From: Micromonospora sp. MH99
Lineage (GTDB): Bacteria > Actinomycetota > Actinomycetes > Mycobacteriales > Micromonosporaceae
Direction: 5' to 3'
DNA length: 62,881 nt
Assembly: GCF_021442385.1 (NCBI RefSeq)
Contig: NZ_MUZA01000032.1
Coordinates: 1-62,881 of the forward strand
In this document: positions 1 to 7,832 of the stretch, one piece after another
How the letters are laid out: every line of letters begins with the position of its first letter
Position numbering within the stretch: the first letter of the stretch is position 1
Position numbers and translations under genes: made by a program
Notes under the pieces: model-generated
Database searches by the model: none
What the model was told of the DNA's origin: nothing
The model's input: only the letters and a program-made list of their open reading frames with translations

Positions 1-10
1 CGCCTGACGT

Positions 11-146
11 CGCGCTGCCCGGTGTCGCGCTGCCCGGTGTCGCGCTGCCCGGTGTCGCGCTGCCCGGTGTCGCGCTGCCGGGCGTGGCGGTGCTGCCCGG
101 GCGTGGCGGTGCTGCCCGGCGCGTGGCGGTGCTGCCCGGCGCGTGG
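11..146. repeat. Two adjacent tandem repeat arrays
   Basis: Positions 11-70 hold four perfect copies of the 15-mer CGCGCTGCCCGGTGT, followed by a degenerate fifth copy at 71-85. From about 84 a second array starts with a unit close to GTGGCGGTGCTGCCCGGCGC (19-20 bp, three copies plus a partial). Both arrays share the core GCTGCCCGG, so one probably grew from the other by slippage. The left edge of the window may cut the array. No convincing reading frame crosses it. The remaining sequence up to the tRNA at 442 holds only a palindrome at 219-256 and no gene I can support. Confidence 0.85.
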
Positions 147-218
147 CGGCGCTTGATCGTCTCCGGTTCGCCGAGGTGGCGGTATCGCCGCGAGATGATG
201 CCGCCACATCGGCGATGT

Positions 219-256
219 CGAGTCGATCAAGGATGTGCGGGCGCTTGATCGACTCG
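219..256. repeat. 13-bp perfect inverted repeat
   Basis: CGAGTCGATCAAG (219-231) and CTTGATCGACTCG (244-256) are exact reverse complements around a 12-nt loop. Fragments of the same words recur nearby (CTTGATCG near 152, GTCGAGTCGATC near 309). This suggests a decayed family of intergenic palindromes rather than a single terminator. There is no U-run on either side and no gene ends here. Confidence 0.6.
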
Positions 257-441
257 GTTTCCTTGAAGTCGGGGTGTCGGGGCGTCCGGGGTGCCCCGGT
301 TTCCGGGAAGTCGAGTCGATCTCCGTACTGCTGTCAGCGCCGCACCGGGGGCGGATTCGCGGTGGAGGCCGGCGACCTGTTAGCCTTGCTGCCGGCCCGC
401 CCGGTGTAAGCCGGGTGGGACCGAAGCCGGTTTTCCGGTGG

Positions 442-518
442 GGGGCTGTGGCGCAGACTGGTAGCGCACCTCGTTCGCATCGAGGGGGTCAGGGGTTCAA
501 ATCCCCTCAGCTCCACCA
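442..518 (+). tRNA. tRNA-Ala (anticodon CGC)
   Basis: A complete cloverleaf can be folded. The acceptor strand GGGGCTG pairs with CAGCTCC, the anticodon stem CCTCG/CGAGG encloses the loop TTCGCAT, and the T stem AGGGG/CCCCT encloses TTCAAAT. The anticodon is CGC, reading GCG. The acceptor has the G3:U70 pair and A73 that mark alanine tRNAs. CCA is encoded at 516-518. Sequence antisense to this tRNA produces a well-known false protein (see rejected items). tRNA genes are common integration sites, but nothing downstream looks integrated. Confidence 0.96.
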
Positions 519-655
519 AGAAACAGCAGGTCAGGGCGGGTTCTCGGATGACGGGAACTCGCCTTTGATCGTTTGACCGTCGTTTGACCGCCGGACAGAG
601 CCCCAGGTCCGCGGCACTGGGCGGCACAACTCGGCCATTGGGTGACAATTGCCGG

Positions 656-1306
656 ATGGATCGGGTGCTCAACGTGTTGGTGGGGCTGCCACCTGTCGTG
701 GTGCTCGTCTTGGCGTTCCTCCTCCCGGCGCTGGAGGCGTCGACCTTCCTCGGCCTGGTGGTGCCGGGGGAGGTGGCCGTGCTGGTCGGCGGAGTCGTCG
801 CCCACTCTGGGAGGCTGCCGCTGTGGGCGGTGGTGGTTGTGGCACTGGCCGGGGCGGTGCTCGGTGACCAGGTGGGTTTTCTGGTTGGCCGTCGTTACGG
901 CCGCCGGTTGCTGAACCGGGCGCCACGCCGGTTCGTTCGATCTGGTGAAGTGCGCCGTGCGTTCGACCTGATCCGTCGGCGGGGCGCCGCCGCGGTGGTG
1001 TTCGGCCGCTGGGCGGCCGCGCTGCGGGCGCTGGTGCCGGGTCTGGCGGGCATGAGCGGCATACCGCGGCGTACGTTCACGCTCGCCAACGTTGCCGGCG
1101 GGGCGCTGTGGGCAGCGGCGGTGGCGGTGCTCGGTTACCTGGCTGGCGCCTCGTACGGGCTGCTGGAGCGGCGGCTCGGCCTGGGCGGGGAGGTGCTGCT
1201 CGCGGTGGTGGCGCTGGTGATCGTGGCACGGATCTGGGGTGGCCGGCGGGCTGCGCGCCGCGAGCGGGCGGCGCGGGAACCGGCGAAGCCCAGTGACGGT
1301 CGCTGA
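656..1306 (+). CDS. DedA family membrane protein
   Basis: Predicted 216-residue integral membrane protein of the DedA (VTT/SNARE-associated) family. The family includes lipid flippases and proteins needed for envelope homeostasis. An early hydrophobic segment is followed by LVVPGEVAVLVGG (about 32-44), the glycine/proline-rich re-entrant region of DedA proteins, then by GDQVGFLVGRRYGRR and a later FGRWAAALRALVPGLAGMSG region, the usual DedA core. The C terminus is basic. I chose ATG at 656, where the family N terminus begins; a longer frame opens at 584. No Shine-Dalgarno precedes the ATG. A GACAAT sequence ends 6 nt upstream, which suits a leaderless transcript. The gene appears monocistronic. 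Confidence 0.85.
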   Translation: MDRVLNVLVGLPPVVVLVLAFLLPALEASTFLGLVVPGEVAVLVGGVVAHSGRLPLWAVVVVALAGAVLGDQVGFLVGRRYGRRLLNRAPRRFVRSGEVRRAFDLIRRRGAAAVVFGRWAAALRALVPGLAGMSGIPRRTFTLANVAGGALWAAAVAVLGYLAGASYGLLERRLGLGGEVLLAVVALVIVARIWGGRRAARRERAAREPAKPSDGR

Positions 1307-1406
1307 CGATCGAGGCTGTCGGCGGACAGGCTGTCCGTGACCGTGCCGCTGGCCATGGACACCAGGGTCGCCCGTCCCGCGGGCACCCGATCGTCGGTGC
1401 TCCACC

Positions 1407-1412
1407 TACGCT
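1407..1412 (+). promoter_or_regulatory. -10 element TACGCT of a likely leaderless gene
   Basis: TACGCT ends 7 nt before the GTG at 1420 and no Shine-Dalgarno lies between them. This is the arrangement expected when transcription starts at the first base of the start codon. Confidence 0.45.
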
Positions 1413-1419
1413 CTCGTCC

Positions 1420-1962
1420 GTGAATCTGCGCAAGCTCGTGATCGCGGCGGCCTGGATGATCCCGGTGGTGGCCGTCGTGTGCGCCGGAGCCGGGTTCCTC
1501 CTGATGCAGAAAGACGCGGCCGACCGACGTGCCTGCCAGGAGTCGGCGAACGCTTCGCAGGCGAAGGTGCGCACCGATGCGTGGGACCCACCGGCGGACC
1601 TGCCGGGCGTCGGCACGGATCCGGAGATCCACTGGCAGGTGCGGCCGTTGAGCAACCCCTGTTCGTTTGGGCCGGGGCCGACTGACTGGGCGTACCAGGG
1701 CGTGGTCGACCTGCGCCCGGAGGATGCGCGGGTGCTGGCGGACCAGTACGACTTCGTGCCGTACGCCACTCTGGACCCGGATGAGCTGCCTCTGTCCAAC
1801 AGCCCGGCAGATGTATGGCCGGCGCTCGCGTCGTATCTGCCCGACAAGCCACGGTGGCAGTACAGCTCGTCGTACAGCGTGGGAAGTCACGTCGCGGAGC
1901 TGAGCGCCGTGTTCCTCGATGTGGAGCACCACACGCTCTTCTTCCACCTCTTGAACAGCTAG
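1420..1962 (+). CDS. Hypothetical membrane-anchored or secreted protein
   Basis: A 180-residue protein of unknown function. The N terminus is basic (MNLRK) and followed by a strong hydrophobic stretch (about 6-28), so it is either a signal anchor or a signal peptide without a lipobox. The rest is soluble and acidic, with a tryptophan- and proline-containing middle (DAWDPPADLPG) and two cysteines (about 39 and 81) that could form a disulfide outside the cell. I do not recognise a family. The stop overlaps the stop of the convergent gene at 1959-2666 in a shared CTAG. Confidence 0.65.
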   Translation: MNLRKLVIAAAWMIPVVAVVCAGAGFLLMQKDAADRRACQESANASQAKVRTDAWDPPADLPGVGTDPEIHWQVRPLSNPCSFGPGPTDWAYQGVVDLRPEDARVLADQYDFVPYATLDPDELPLSNSPADVWPALASYLPDKPRWQYSSSYSVGSHVAELSAVFLDVEHHTLFFHLLNS

Positions 1963-2666
1963 CAGAACCGTTCGGTCGTCACGGCGATCAGGCCGTGCTG
2001 CCGCAGCAGGTGCGTCAGGTCGGTCAGGGTCGAGCGAACAGCCCCTGCCGCGCCGGTTCCCATCAGGACTGTCACGTCGAGAGCCCAGGCGAGGGTGTGG
2101 CCGACCCGTCGCAGGTCCCACGAGAACTGGTGGCCGCCTCTCTCGTGGTGGCCGCCGGCGACAGATCCGGCAGTGCCGCCGTCCGTCGTCCGCCAGGCGG
2201 CCCTCAGGGTCGCCACCTGATCCGCGCGGAGGTCCTTGGCGAAGAGGACGCGGTACACGCGTCGCTCCTGGAAGCCCTCCGGTGGCTGCGTCGGGCCGAG
2301 CCGCAGGGGCGGGGCGGTCGCGAAGGCCTGATGGTCACGAAAGTGCGTGCGCAGGATCGCCTCGGAGGGCAGGTGCCCACCTCCGAGGCGACGGTAGGCG
2401 GCTGCGGCGTCGACGCGTGTGATGGGAACAACCCGGGCGAGCACTGCCGGATCGGTGCGCAGGCCGCGACTCAGCGGAGCGGAACTCCACCAACCGGCGT
2501 TCGGCGTCCAACCCGCGCTGTGCAGCCCTGTCGTGGTGAAGTCGTCGTGCCGGGTGAACTCCTCGACGAGGAGGCCCTCCGCCTCATGGTCGTCCGGCGC
2601 GGGCAGGACCAGGTGGTAGTCCAACGAAGGCCCCGAGGGCGGCCGATCGGTGCTCACCAGCCTCAT
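1959..2666 (-). CDS. Hypothetical protein
   Basis: About 235 residues with no recognised domain. There is no signal peptide. A fairly hydrophobic C-terminal stretch (WALDVTVLMGTGAAGAVRS) is followed by LTDLTHLLRQHGLIAVTTERF, which looks like an ordinary helix-strand segment. The start is uncertain. GGAGG lies directly against the ATG at 2666, which is too close, but 9 nt before an in-frame GTG at 2657, so the true start may be 2657. Upstream reading to 2837 overlaps a terminator and is not protein-like. It converges with the previous gene and their stop codons overlap in CTAG (1959-1962). Confidence 0.6.
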   Translation of the reverse strand: MRLVSTDRPPSGPSLDYHLVLPAPDDHEAEGLLVEEFTRHDDFTTTGLHSAGWTPNAGWWSSAPLSRGLRTDPAVLARVVPITRVDAAAAYRRLGGGHLPSEAILRTHFRDHQAFATAPPLRLGPTQPPEGFQERRVYRVLFAKDLRADQVATLRAAWRTTDGGTAGSVAGGHHERGGHQFSWDLRRVGHTLAWALDVTVLMGTGAAGAVRSTLTDLTHLLRQHGLIAVTTERFC

Positions 2667-2803
2667 CCTCCAACCACGCCACACCTCGGGCAAGATTCGT
2701 CGCCGGCGCCGTCCTGCGGGTCGGGGAGAACGACAACCAGTACCTGACGACCGGTTGACTCCGATCCGCTGGACGGGCTGCTGAGCGCGCGACAAACGGG
2801 GGC

Positions 2804-2837
2804 GTGGGGCCGGTCCGATCAATCGGGCCGGCCCCAC
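2804..2837. terminator. 16-bp hairpin terminator
   Basis: Arms 2804-2819 and 2822-2837 pair over 16 bp with one G-U and a 2-nt loop. It ends 7 bp from the stop of the minus-strand gene at 2844. There is no U-run, as is usual for high-GC actinobacterial terminators. Confidence 0.7.
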
Positions 2838-2843
2838 TGCACG

Positions 2844-3749
2844 TCACGGCTTCCAGGAGCCGGCGGTCGCGAACTTGTGCTGGTACTCCAGCACTCCCGC
2901 GGTGTCGTGCACGTCGAACACGACGCTGCCGGTGCGCCTGGTGCCGGCGGTCAGGTCGTTGGCGGCCGGCATCGGTTTGCCGCAGCCGGAGAAGGCGCCG
3001 GCGATCGCGTTCGTCTCCGTGCCGTCGGCGGCGACCCACTGGAAGTAAAGCGGGTTCGCCGAGGCGGTGCCCTTGGTGACCGCCACCGTCACGTCGGCGA
3101 TCACGTACATGCCCTCGTCGGGCTTGAGGCCGTACGACGTGCAGGGCTTGGTGGCGGTGCTGAACTTCGTCACGGTGATCTCGACGGTGCCGCCGTTGTC
3201 GTCGATGACCAGGGTCTCCCCGGCGGACATGTTCCGGGTTTCGCCGTCGGTGGACGCCCGGGGCGACGGCGCGGTGGTGGCCGGTGGCTGCCCGACGCCA
3301 CGGGTCACTCCCGGGGTGGGCAGCGCGTCGGTCACCTCGTTCGCGGCGCGGTTCGCGCCGATGACCACCGCCACGATGCCGCCCGCGCAGCACAGCAGGG
3401 TGAGCACGGCCGCGGTCACCGCGATGGCCACCACCGTCTTCTTCGATTTGTTCGTCTGCACGGGCGACGGCGGCATGAGCGGGTAGCCCGGCACACCCGG
3501 CGGTGGGTAGGCCCCAGCGCCGGCCTGCGGGTAGGCGCCGCCGGCCTGCGGGTACGCGCCGCCGGAGAACGGTGGCTGCGGCGGGTTCGCCGCTGCCGAC
3601 CACGGGTTGGGCGGCATCGGCGCCTGCGGGACCGTCGGGTCGGCGGCGGACTGCTGCGGCTGCGGTGTCGCCGCGAACGGTTGCGTCGGCGGCTCCAGGT
3701 TCGGCTGCTGAGGGTCCTGCGGCCCGGCGGGGGGCTGGGGGTGGGTCAC
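2844..3749 (-). CDS. Proline-rich single-pass membrane protein with DUF4352-like extracellular domain
   Basis: A 301-residue protein. Residues 1-100 are a proline/glutamine/alanine-rich cytoplasmic tail with GGAYPQAG-type repeats. A basic KSKK precedes one transmembrane helix (about 105-133, with an unusual CC pair). The extracellular part (about 165-300) reads as a beta-sandwich: GTVEITVTKF, then GMYVIADVTVAVTKG and TGSVVFDVHDTAGVLEY. That pattern matches DUF4352/telomeric-repeat-binding-like lipoprotein domains. Two cysteines (in KPCTSYG and SGCGKP) could pair. GTG at 3749 has AAGGAG about 6 nt upstream, which fixes the start. Ligand and role are unknown. Confidence 0.75.
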   Translation of the reverse strand: MTHPQPPAGPQDPQQPNLEPPTQPFAATPQPQQSAADPTVPQAPMPPNPWSAAANPPQPPFSGGAYPQAGGAYPQAGAGAYPPPGVPGYPLMPPSPVQTNKSKKTVVAIAVTAAVLTLLCCAGGIVAVVIGANRAANEVTDALPTPGVTRGVGQPPATTAPSPRASTDGETRNMSAGETLVIDDNGGTVEITVTKFSTATKPCTSYGLKPDEGMYVIADVTVAVTKGTASANPLYFQWVAADGTETNAIAGAFSGCGKPMPAANDLTAGTRRTGSVVFDVHDTAGVLEYQHKFATAGSWKP

Positions 3750-3890
3750 CGTACTCCTTGACGCGTCGTACGTGCGGTTCGGGAACCCGCCGACGCTACC
3801 GTGCGTCGCCGACCCGCCGGTCGCCGCGCCGGCTCGCGTCCCACCGTCCGCGAGTCGTCGACGGACCGGCCAGCATGGACGGTGCCGGGG

Positions 3891-4556
3891 TCAGCGGAGA
3901 GTGAGGACGGCGGCGGTGCGGATCAGGCCGTCGGCGACCACGAACCGGCCGGTGATCGTGCTCGGGGGATCGGCGACCTCCGCCGCGTCCACCCGCGCCG
4001 GTGCGATCCGGGCGGTGAACGTGCCGGCGTCCGGGTCGATGTCCAAACGGGCGTCGTGAAAGTCCAGCCAGCTTCCGACGACGGGGTGCCAGACCTTGTA
4101 GACGGTCTCCTTGGCGCTGAACAGCACCACGGGCCAGAAGGTGTCGGAGGGCAGCCGCGCGAGGCTCTCCTCCTCCTCGGGCAGCAGCACGAGTCGGCGT
4201 ACCCCCGCGTTGATCTCGCGGTGCCGTTCGGCGTCCATGCCTACCGATCGCAGATCGGTGGCGCGCGCCGCGGCGGCGGCGCAGTAGCCGGTGGTGTGGG
4301 TGATGGTGCCGACCACACCGGCGGGCCAGATCGGCGCGCGGTCGGCGGCGGACGGCACGGCCACCGCCGGCAGGCCGAGGTCGGCCATCGCCCGACGGGC
4401 GCACACCCGGCCGGCGGTGAAGTCCCGTCGACGGGTCTGCACCGCCCGTTCACCGAGGCACGCCTGTTCGGCGGTGAGGAGTTCCCCGGTCCAGTCGTCG
4501 GGAGCGGCGACCGCCACGGCGACCGTCGGAGGCAGGAGGTCACGCACCGCCGCCAC
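3891..4556 (-). CDS. 4'-phosphopantetheinyl transferase
   Basis: Transfers the phosphopantetheine arm of CoA to carrier proteins of fatty-acid, polyketide or non-ribosomal peptide synthesis. The 221 residues match the EntD/Sfp-like class. GTITHTTGYCAAA (about 83-95) contains the conserved histidine, SVGMDAE (104-110) gives the Mg-binding D108 and E110, and FSAKETVYKVWHP (146-158) is the FSxKEsxYK signature with K149, E150 and K154. All key residues are present. The length is typical of EntD-type enzymes. No synthase gene lies nearby, so it probably serves carrier proteins elsewhere on the chromosome. GTG at 4556 has no clear ribosome-binding site; a GTG three codons later is possible. Confidence 0.92.
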   Translation of the reverse strand: MAAVRDLLPPTVAVAVAAPDDWTGELLTAEQACLGERAVQTRRRDFTAGRVCARRAMADLGLPAVAVPSAADRAPIWPAGVVGTITHTTGYCAAAAARATDLRSVGMDAERHREINAGVRRLVLLPEEEESLARLPSDTFWPVVLFSAKETVYKVWHPVVGSWLDFHDARLDIDPDAGTFTARIAPARVDAAEVADPPSTITGRFVVADGLIRTAAVLTLR

Positions 4557-4570
4557 CTACCGTCCGGTAG
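4557..4570. promoter_or_regulatory. Palindrome abutting the PPTase start
   Basis: CTACCG-TC-CGGTAG, with 6-bp arms, lies immediately upstream of the GTG of the phosphopantetheinyl transferase. It could be an operator or a start-proximal hairpin. It is short enough to be chance. Confidence 0.25.
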
Positions 4571-4732
4571 CGAAGGGCCATCCGCTCGACCGTCAGATTT
4601 CCGACTCCCACGACGGGAGAAGGTACCGCAAAGATGTAACACCGGAGGGACGCGTCGTGCCCTCCAAGATGGCTCCGGGGGGACCACCATCAATAGCTGG
4701 CCAGTCCCGCGAACATCTGGAGAGGACCTGCG

Positions 4733-5002
4733 ATGAGCGATGGCACCGAACCGCCGGGGGGTCGGGCCGACGACCACGCACCGACGACCCCGGGCTGGAG
4801 CTGCGGCTCCTGCGGCGACGAGTGGCCGTGCGCGACGAAGCGCAGCCGGCTGATCGCGGAATACGGGGATGACCGGGCCATGCTCAGCGTCTACCTGGGC
4901 TCGTGTCTCGCCGCCGCCGCCGAGGACCTGCGAGCGGCCCCGGTGATGTCGTTGCAGGATCGGTTCATCGGCTGGCTGCCACGCGGCGCGAGACGTCGCT
5001 GA
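4733..5002 (+). CDS. Small cysteine-motif protein of unknown function
   Basis: An 89-residue protein. After a flexible acidic N terminus it has GWSCGSCGDEWPCATKRSRL (about 21-40): a CxxC plus a third cysteine in a WPC motif, then EYGDDRAMLSVYLGSCLAAAAEDL, a probable amphipathic helix, and a basic C-terminal tail. The three or four cysteines could bind a metal. Short actinobacterial proteins with a WxCxxC...WPC pattern are common and sometimes labelled flavin reductase, for which I see no basis here. ATG at 4733 has GGAGAGG about 6-7 nt upstream, so it is likely translated. Confidence 0.75.
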   Translation: MSDGTEPPGGRADDHAPTTPGWSCGSCGDEWPCATKRSRLIAEYGDDRAMLSVYLGSCLAAAAEDLRAAPVMSLQDRFIGWLPRGARRR

Positions 5003-5009
5003 GCCTGCC

Positions 5010-5040
5010 GGTGGCCCCGCCCGACGTGGGCGGGGCCACC
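5010..5040. terminator. Bidirectional hairpin terminator
   Basis: A perfect 13-bp stem (5010-5022 with 5028-5040) around loop GACGT. It sits between the ends of two convergent genes and can serve both. Confidence 0.8.
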
Positions 5041-5056
5041 AGGCGGCCGGGCGGGT

Positions 5057-5839
5057 TCAGGCCCGGCGGGGCCGGCGGGTCAGGGCGAACCCGAACACCC
5101 CGGCCACCGCGGCGAGCACGCCGCCGATGCCGGTCCAGATCCACCGCGAGCCGAGATCCGGCAGCCAGTCCGTCAGCGAGTCGCCCTCGTCGTCGGCCTC
5201 CGGGTCGGGCGTCGGTACGGCGTTGAGCACCGTGCCCGCCCTGGTGTTCGCCACCAGCGGCGCGGCCAGCTCCCCGTCGTCGGCCGAGGCGCCCCGGTCC
5301 GCGAGGACGCCGACCAGCAGGTCCACGTCGACGGGTGCGCCCAGGTCGGGCTCGGGCAGGTCGATGACGGAGAGCCGGACGACGTAGGTGCCGGGCAGCG
5401 GGTCGGCCGACCACGGCTCCGCCCAGGGCCGCACCTCGCGCAGCGTGCAGCCCAGCGCCACGCTCGACGCCTTGCCGTCCACAGTCGGGGTCTGCGCCCC
5501 GGCGGTGCACGCCTGCCGTCGGCGCAGCCCGTCGAACACGTCGATGGTCCAGGTGGAGGCGCCGCTGCGTGCCTTCGGGAAGGTGACGGTGGCGCTGATC
5601 TCGTGCACCTGCCCGGCGGTCGCCGGGAACGACCAGTAGAGGTAATCGCCGACCGAGGCGTCCACCCGTACCGGTTGGCCGGCCGTGATCGGCGTGGCGG
5701 TGAGGAACGAGGTGCCGGCCCGGGTCACCGGCGTGGCGCCGGGAGACGGGGTGGGGGCGGCCACGGCAGCCCCGGGCAGCAGCGCGGCCCCACCGGCCGC
5801 GAGCAGCGCCGCCAGTGACCGGAACAGTGCGGTACGCAT
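5057..5839 (-). CDS. Secreted, membrane-anchored protein of unknown function
   Basis: A 260-residue protein. An N-terminal signal peptide (MRTALFRS then an Ala/Leu-rich core ending AAVAA, about 1-27) is followed by an extracellular domain containing GDYLYWSFPATAGQVHEISATVTFP, which resembles beta-sandwich domains of the pre-peptidase type. An acidic linker leads to a C-terminal transmembrane helix (about 231-252) and a basic RRPRRA tail: type I topology. There is no LPXTG. The ATG shares its A with the TGA of the upstream vWA gene (TGATG), so the two are translationally coupled and probably act together at the cell surface. The frame extends 9 codons further upstream, but the coupled ATG is the better start. 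Confidence 0.75.
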   Translation of the reverse strand: MRTALFRSLAALLAAGGAALLPGAAVAAPTPSPGATPVTRAGTSFLTATPITAGQPVRVDASVGDYLYWSFPATAGQVHEISATVTFPKARSGASTWTIDVFDGLRRRQACTAGAQTPTVDGKASSVALGCTLREVRPWAEPWSADPLPGTYVVRLSVIDLPEPDLGAPVDVDLLVGVLADRGASADDGELAAPLVANTRAGTVLNAVPTPDPEADDEGDSLTDWLPDLGSRWIWTGIGGVLAAVAGVFGFALTRRPRRA

Positions 5840-7158
5840 CAGTTCTCCCTCCAGGTGGCGACCCACCAGCGGGTGAGCAGGCCGGCGATCAGGCCCGTGA
5901 GCAGGCCAGCCACGGTGAGCAGGGCGAGCAGCACCCAGCCTCGGCCGAGGTCGGGCCCGTCCGGGGTCCCCGCGGCGGCGACCACGTCGATGGTCAGCTC
6001 CACCGGCATGCCGGGCGTCGCCGCGGTGCCCGGGCGTGCGGCGAAGGAGTTGCTCACCACCAGGCAGACGGTGGTGGGCTCGACGACGGGCGTCGAGGTC
6101 TCGGCGGTCTCGTTCTCGTCGTCGGCGGCGTCCTCGTCGTCGGCGGTGGCCGACCAGCGCAGGCCGGCGGAGAGCACGTCGGCCCGGCCGCTGCCGGCGT
6201 CCGCGCCACGGACCAGTTCCCGGCCATCCACCGCGGTCGCCCGCAGCAGCACCCCGTAGTCCCGGTTCACCGGCCGGTCCAGCGCCATGCTCACCGACGC
6301 GCGCAGCTCCTGCCCGGGGCGTACGGGCACCCGGTAGTAGCGGTGCTCGGAGAACGCCTCCCGGTCGGCATACACGCCCGGGGCGAGCAGCGGCGCGGAG
6401 TCACAGGCGTTCGCGCCGCCGACCACTGTCGGGGCCCGGGTGTGGGTGTCACCGGCCCGCTCGACGAGCTGTTTGATCCGGCCGGTCAGCTCGTCGGCGC
6501 TCTGGGCGGCGGTGTAGGTGCCTCCGGTCGCCCCGGCGATGCAGAGCAGCTGGCGGCGTACCTTCTCGTCGGGCGCGAGACCGAGCGTGTCGACGACCAG
6601 GCTGGTGCCCTGCGCGGCCAGTTCCCGGGCCACCTGGCACGGGTCCGGCGGTGCGCAGGTGTCCTCCCCGTCGGTGATCAGCACGATCCGCCGGGTGGTG
6701 GCACCGGTGCCCAGGTCCTGCGCGGCGGAGCGCAGCGCGAGCCCGACCGGGGTGAACCCGGTCGGCCGGAGCGTCGCGACCGCCGCCTTGGCCCGGGTCC
6801 GGTCGACCGGCCCGACCGGAACGATCTGCTGGGTGTCCTGGCAGCCGACCTTCTTGTCCTTGCCCTTGTAGGTCGCGCCGAGCACCCGGATGCCGAGCTG
6901 GGTCTCCTCCGGCAGCGCGTCCACCACCTCGTTGAACGCCTGCTGGGCCACCGAGATCCGGCTGCGCCCGTCGATGTCCGCGGCCCGCATCGAGCCGCTG
7001 ACGTCGAGCACCAGCTCGACCCGGGGCGGCTCGGCCGCCTGCTCCTCGTCGGCCGCCGCCGGGACCGGCCCGGTCAGCGCGGTGGTCGCCAGCAGTCCGA
7101 GGAGGACGGCCGCCGATCGTCTGAAGTTGATCACGGCCGGCAGTGTAGTGAAATCCAC
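5839..7158 (-). CDS. Secreted von Willebrand factor type A protein, membrane-anchored
   Basis: A 439-residue protein. A signal peptide (about 10-36) is followed by a vWA domain (about 46-235) with an intact MIDAS, DVSGS at 52-56, plus later threonine and ITDGED aspartate positions. A second extracellular beta domain (about 255-390) includes HRYYRVPVRPGQELRASVSM, which resembles the domain of the downstream gene. It ends in a transmembrane helix (about 408-430) and a short basic tail. vWA domains bind protein partners through a metal ion. The 1-nt overlap with the next gene suggests a surface complex. GTG at 7158 and GTG at 7134 are both possible starts and neither has a good ribosome-binding site. 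Confidence 0.82.
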   Translation of the reverse strand: MDFTTLPAVINFRRSAAVLLGLLATTALTGPVPAAADEEQAAEPPRVELVLDVSGSMRAADIDGRSRISVAQQAFNEVVDALPEETQLGIRVLGATYKGKDKKVGCQDTQQIVPVGPVDRTRAKAAVATLRPTGFTPVGLALRSAAQDLGTGATTRRIVLITDGEDTCAPPDPCQVARELAAQGTSLVVDTLGLAPDEKVRRQLLCIAGATGGTYTAAQSADELTGRIKQLVERAGDTHTRAPTVVGGANACDSAPLLAPGVYADREAFSEHRYYRVPVRPGQELRASVSMALDRPVNRDYGVLLRATAVDGRELVRGADAGSGRADVLSAGLRWSATADDEDAADDENETAETSTPVVEPTTVCLVVSNSFAARPGTAATPGMPVELTIDVVAAAGTPDGPDLGRGWVLLALLTVAGLLTGLIAGLLTRWWVATWREN

Positions 7159-7221
7159 TTTGGATGATCATTGGGGTGGTTGGTCGTCCCGGATGACCGC
7201 TGACGCGCGGGACCGGCCGGG

Positions 7222-7587
7222 TCAGGCGGGCGGATCGAGCAGTGCGACAAGCCGCTTCGGCGCGATCTCCCGGTACGCGTCCCGGCACAACTCGTCGATC
7301 TCGGCCCAGTCGACGGTGCCGTCGAGCCGTACGCCGAGCCATCCCCGGCCGCCGACGTAGGGCGGGCGGAAGAAGCGGGCCGGATCGGCGGCGGTCAGCT
7401 CCGCCTGGGCGCCGGTCGGCGCGGCGCACCAGAGGTGGGGAAAGTCGTTCTGGTGGTGCCCGTCGGCGTGCAGGGTGACGAACACGCTCTTGTCCCGGAC
7501 GAACCAGGTCGGTGACCCGTGGCTGGGGCGTTCGGTCACCTCGGGCAGCGCGAGGCAGACCGCCCGGACCCGTTCCAACAGCTCCAC
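7222..7587 (-). CDS. MmcQ/YjbR family protein
   Basis: A 121-residue protein of the MmcQ/YjbR (CyaY-like fold) family. It shows the usual order: an N-terminal helix, LALPEVTERPSHGSPTWFV, a strand with KSVFVTLHADG, a PHLWCAAP stretch, and PARFFRPPYVGGRGWLGVRLDG before the C-terminal WAEIDELCRDAYREIAPKRL helix. Members are small DNA-binding-like proteins whose cellular role is not settled. No operon partner is evident; the vWA gene follows after about 60 bp on the same strand. Confidence 0.85.
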   Translation of the reverse strand: MELLERVRAVCLALPEVTERPSHGSPTWFVRDKSVFVTLHADGHHQNDFPHLWCAAPTGAQAELTAADPARFFRPPYVGGRGWLGVRLDGTVDWAEIDELCRDAYREIAPKRLVALLDPPA

Positions 7588-7832
7588 GGCATCCCGCCTC
7601 CCGTCACGATCGCGACGTCCACCACGGCGAGCCTAGTGCCTCGCGCCGCGTCGCCGGCAGCCCTCGCGGCGGCCTCCGTCGGCGTCGGGACGCCGGTTCG
7701 GGGCGCTGGGTCCACGCCAGGTCACCCTCGGTCAACGGTTGGAGGGGAGTAGTGGTGCCGGGCGGAATCCGTCGGAAATCTGACCCAAGTTGACCCGTTG
7801 TGCCGGTGGTGCGCGGTGGTTAAGCTCTTCAT

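Noticed and set aside
11..146. CRISPR array
   Set aside because: The units are contiguous tandem repeats without unique spacers, and no cas genes are present.
442..660. Integrated element (AICE or phage) at tRNA-Ala
   Set aside because: No integrase, excisionase, replication gene or duplicated tRNA 3' end follows; the next gene is an ordinary DedA protein.
334..672. Minus-strand frame encoding LRGFEPLTPSMRTRCATSL across the tRNA
   Set aside because: This is the classic false protein produced by reading antisense to a tRNA-Ala gene; it recurs as a mis-annotation in many genomes.
3891..4556. Secondary-metabolite cluster suggested by the phosphopantetheinyl transferase
   Set aside because: No polyketide, peptide synthetase or tailoring genes are nearby; the enzyme appears to stand alone.
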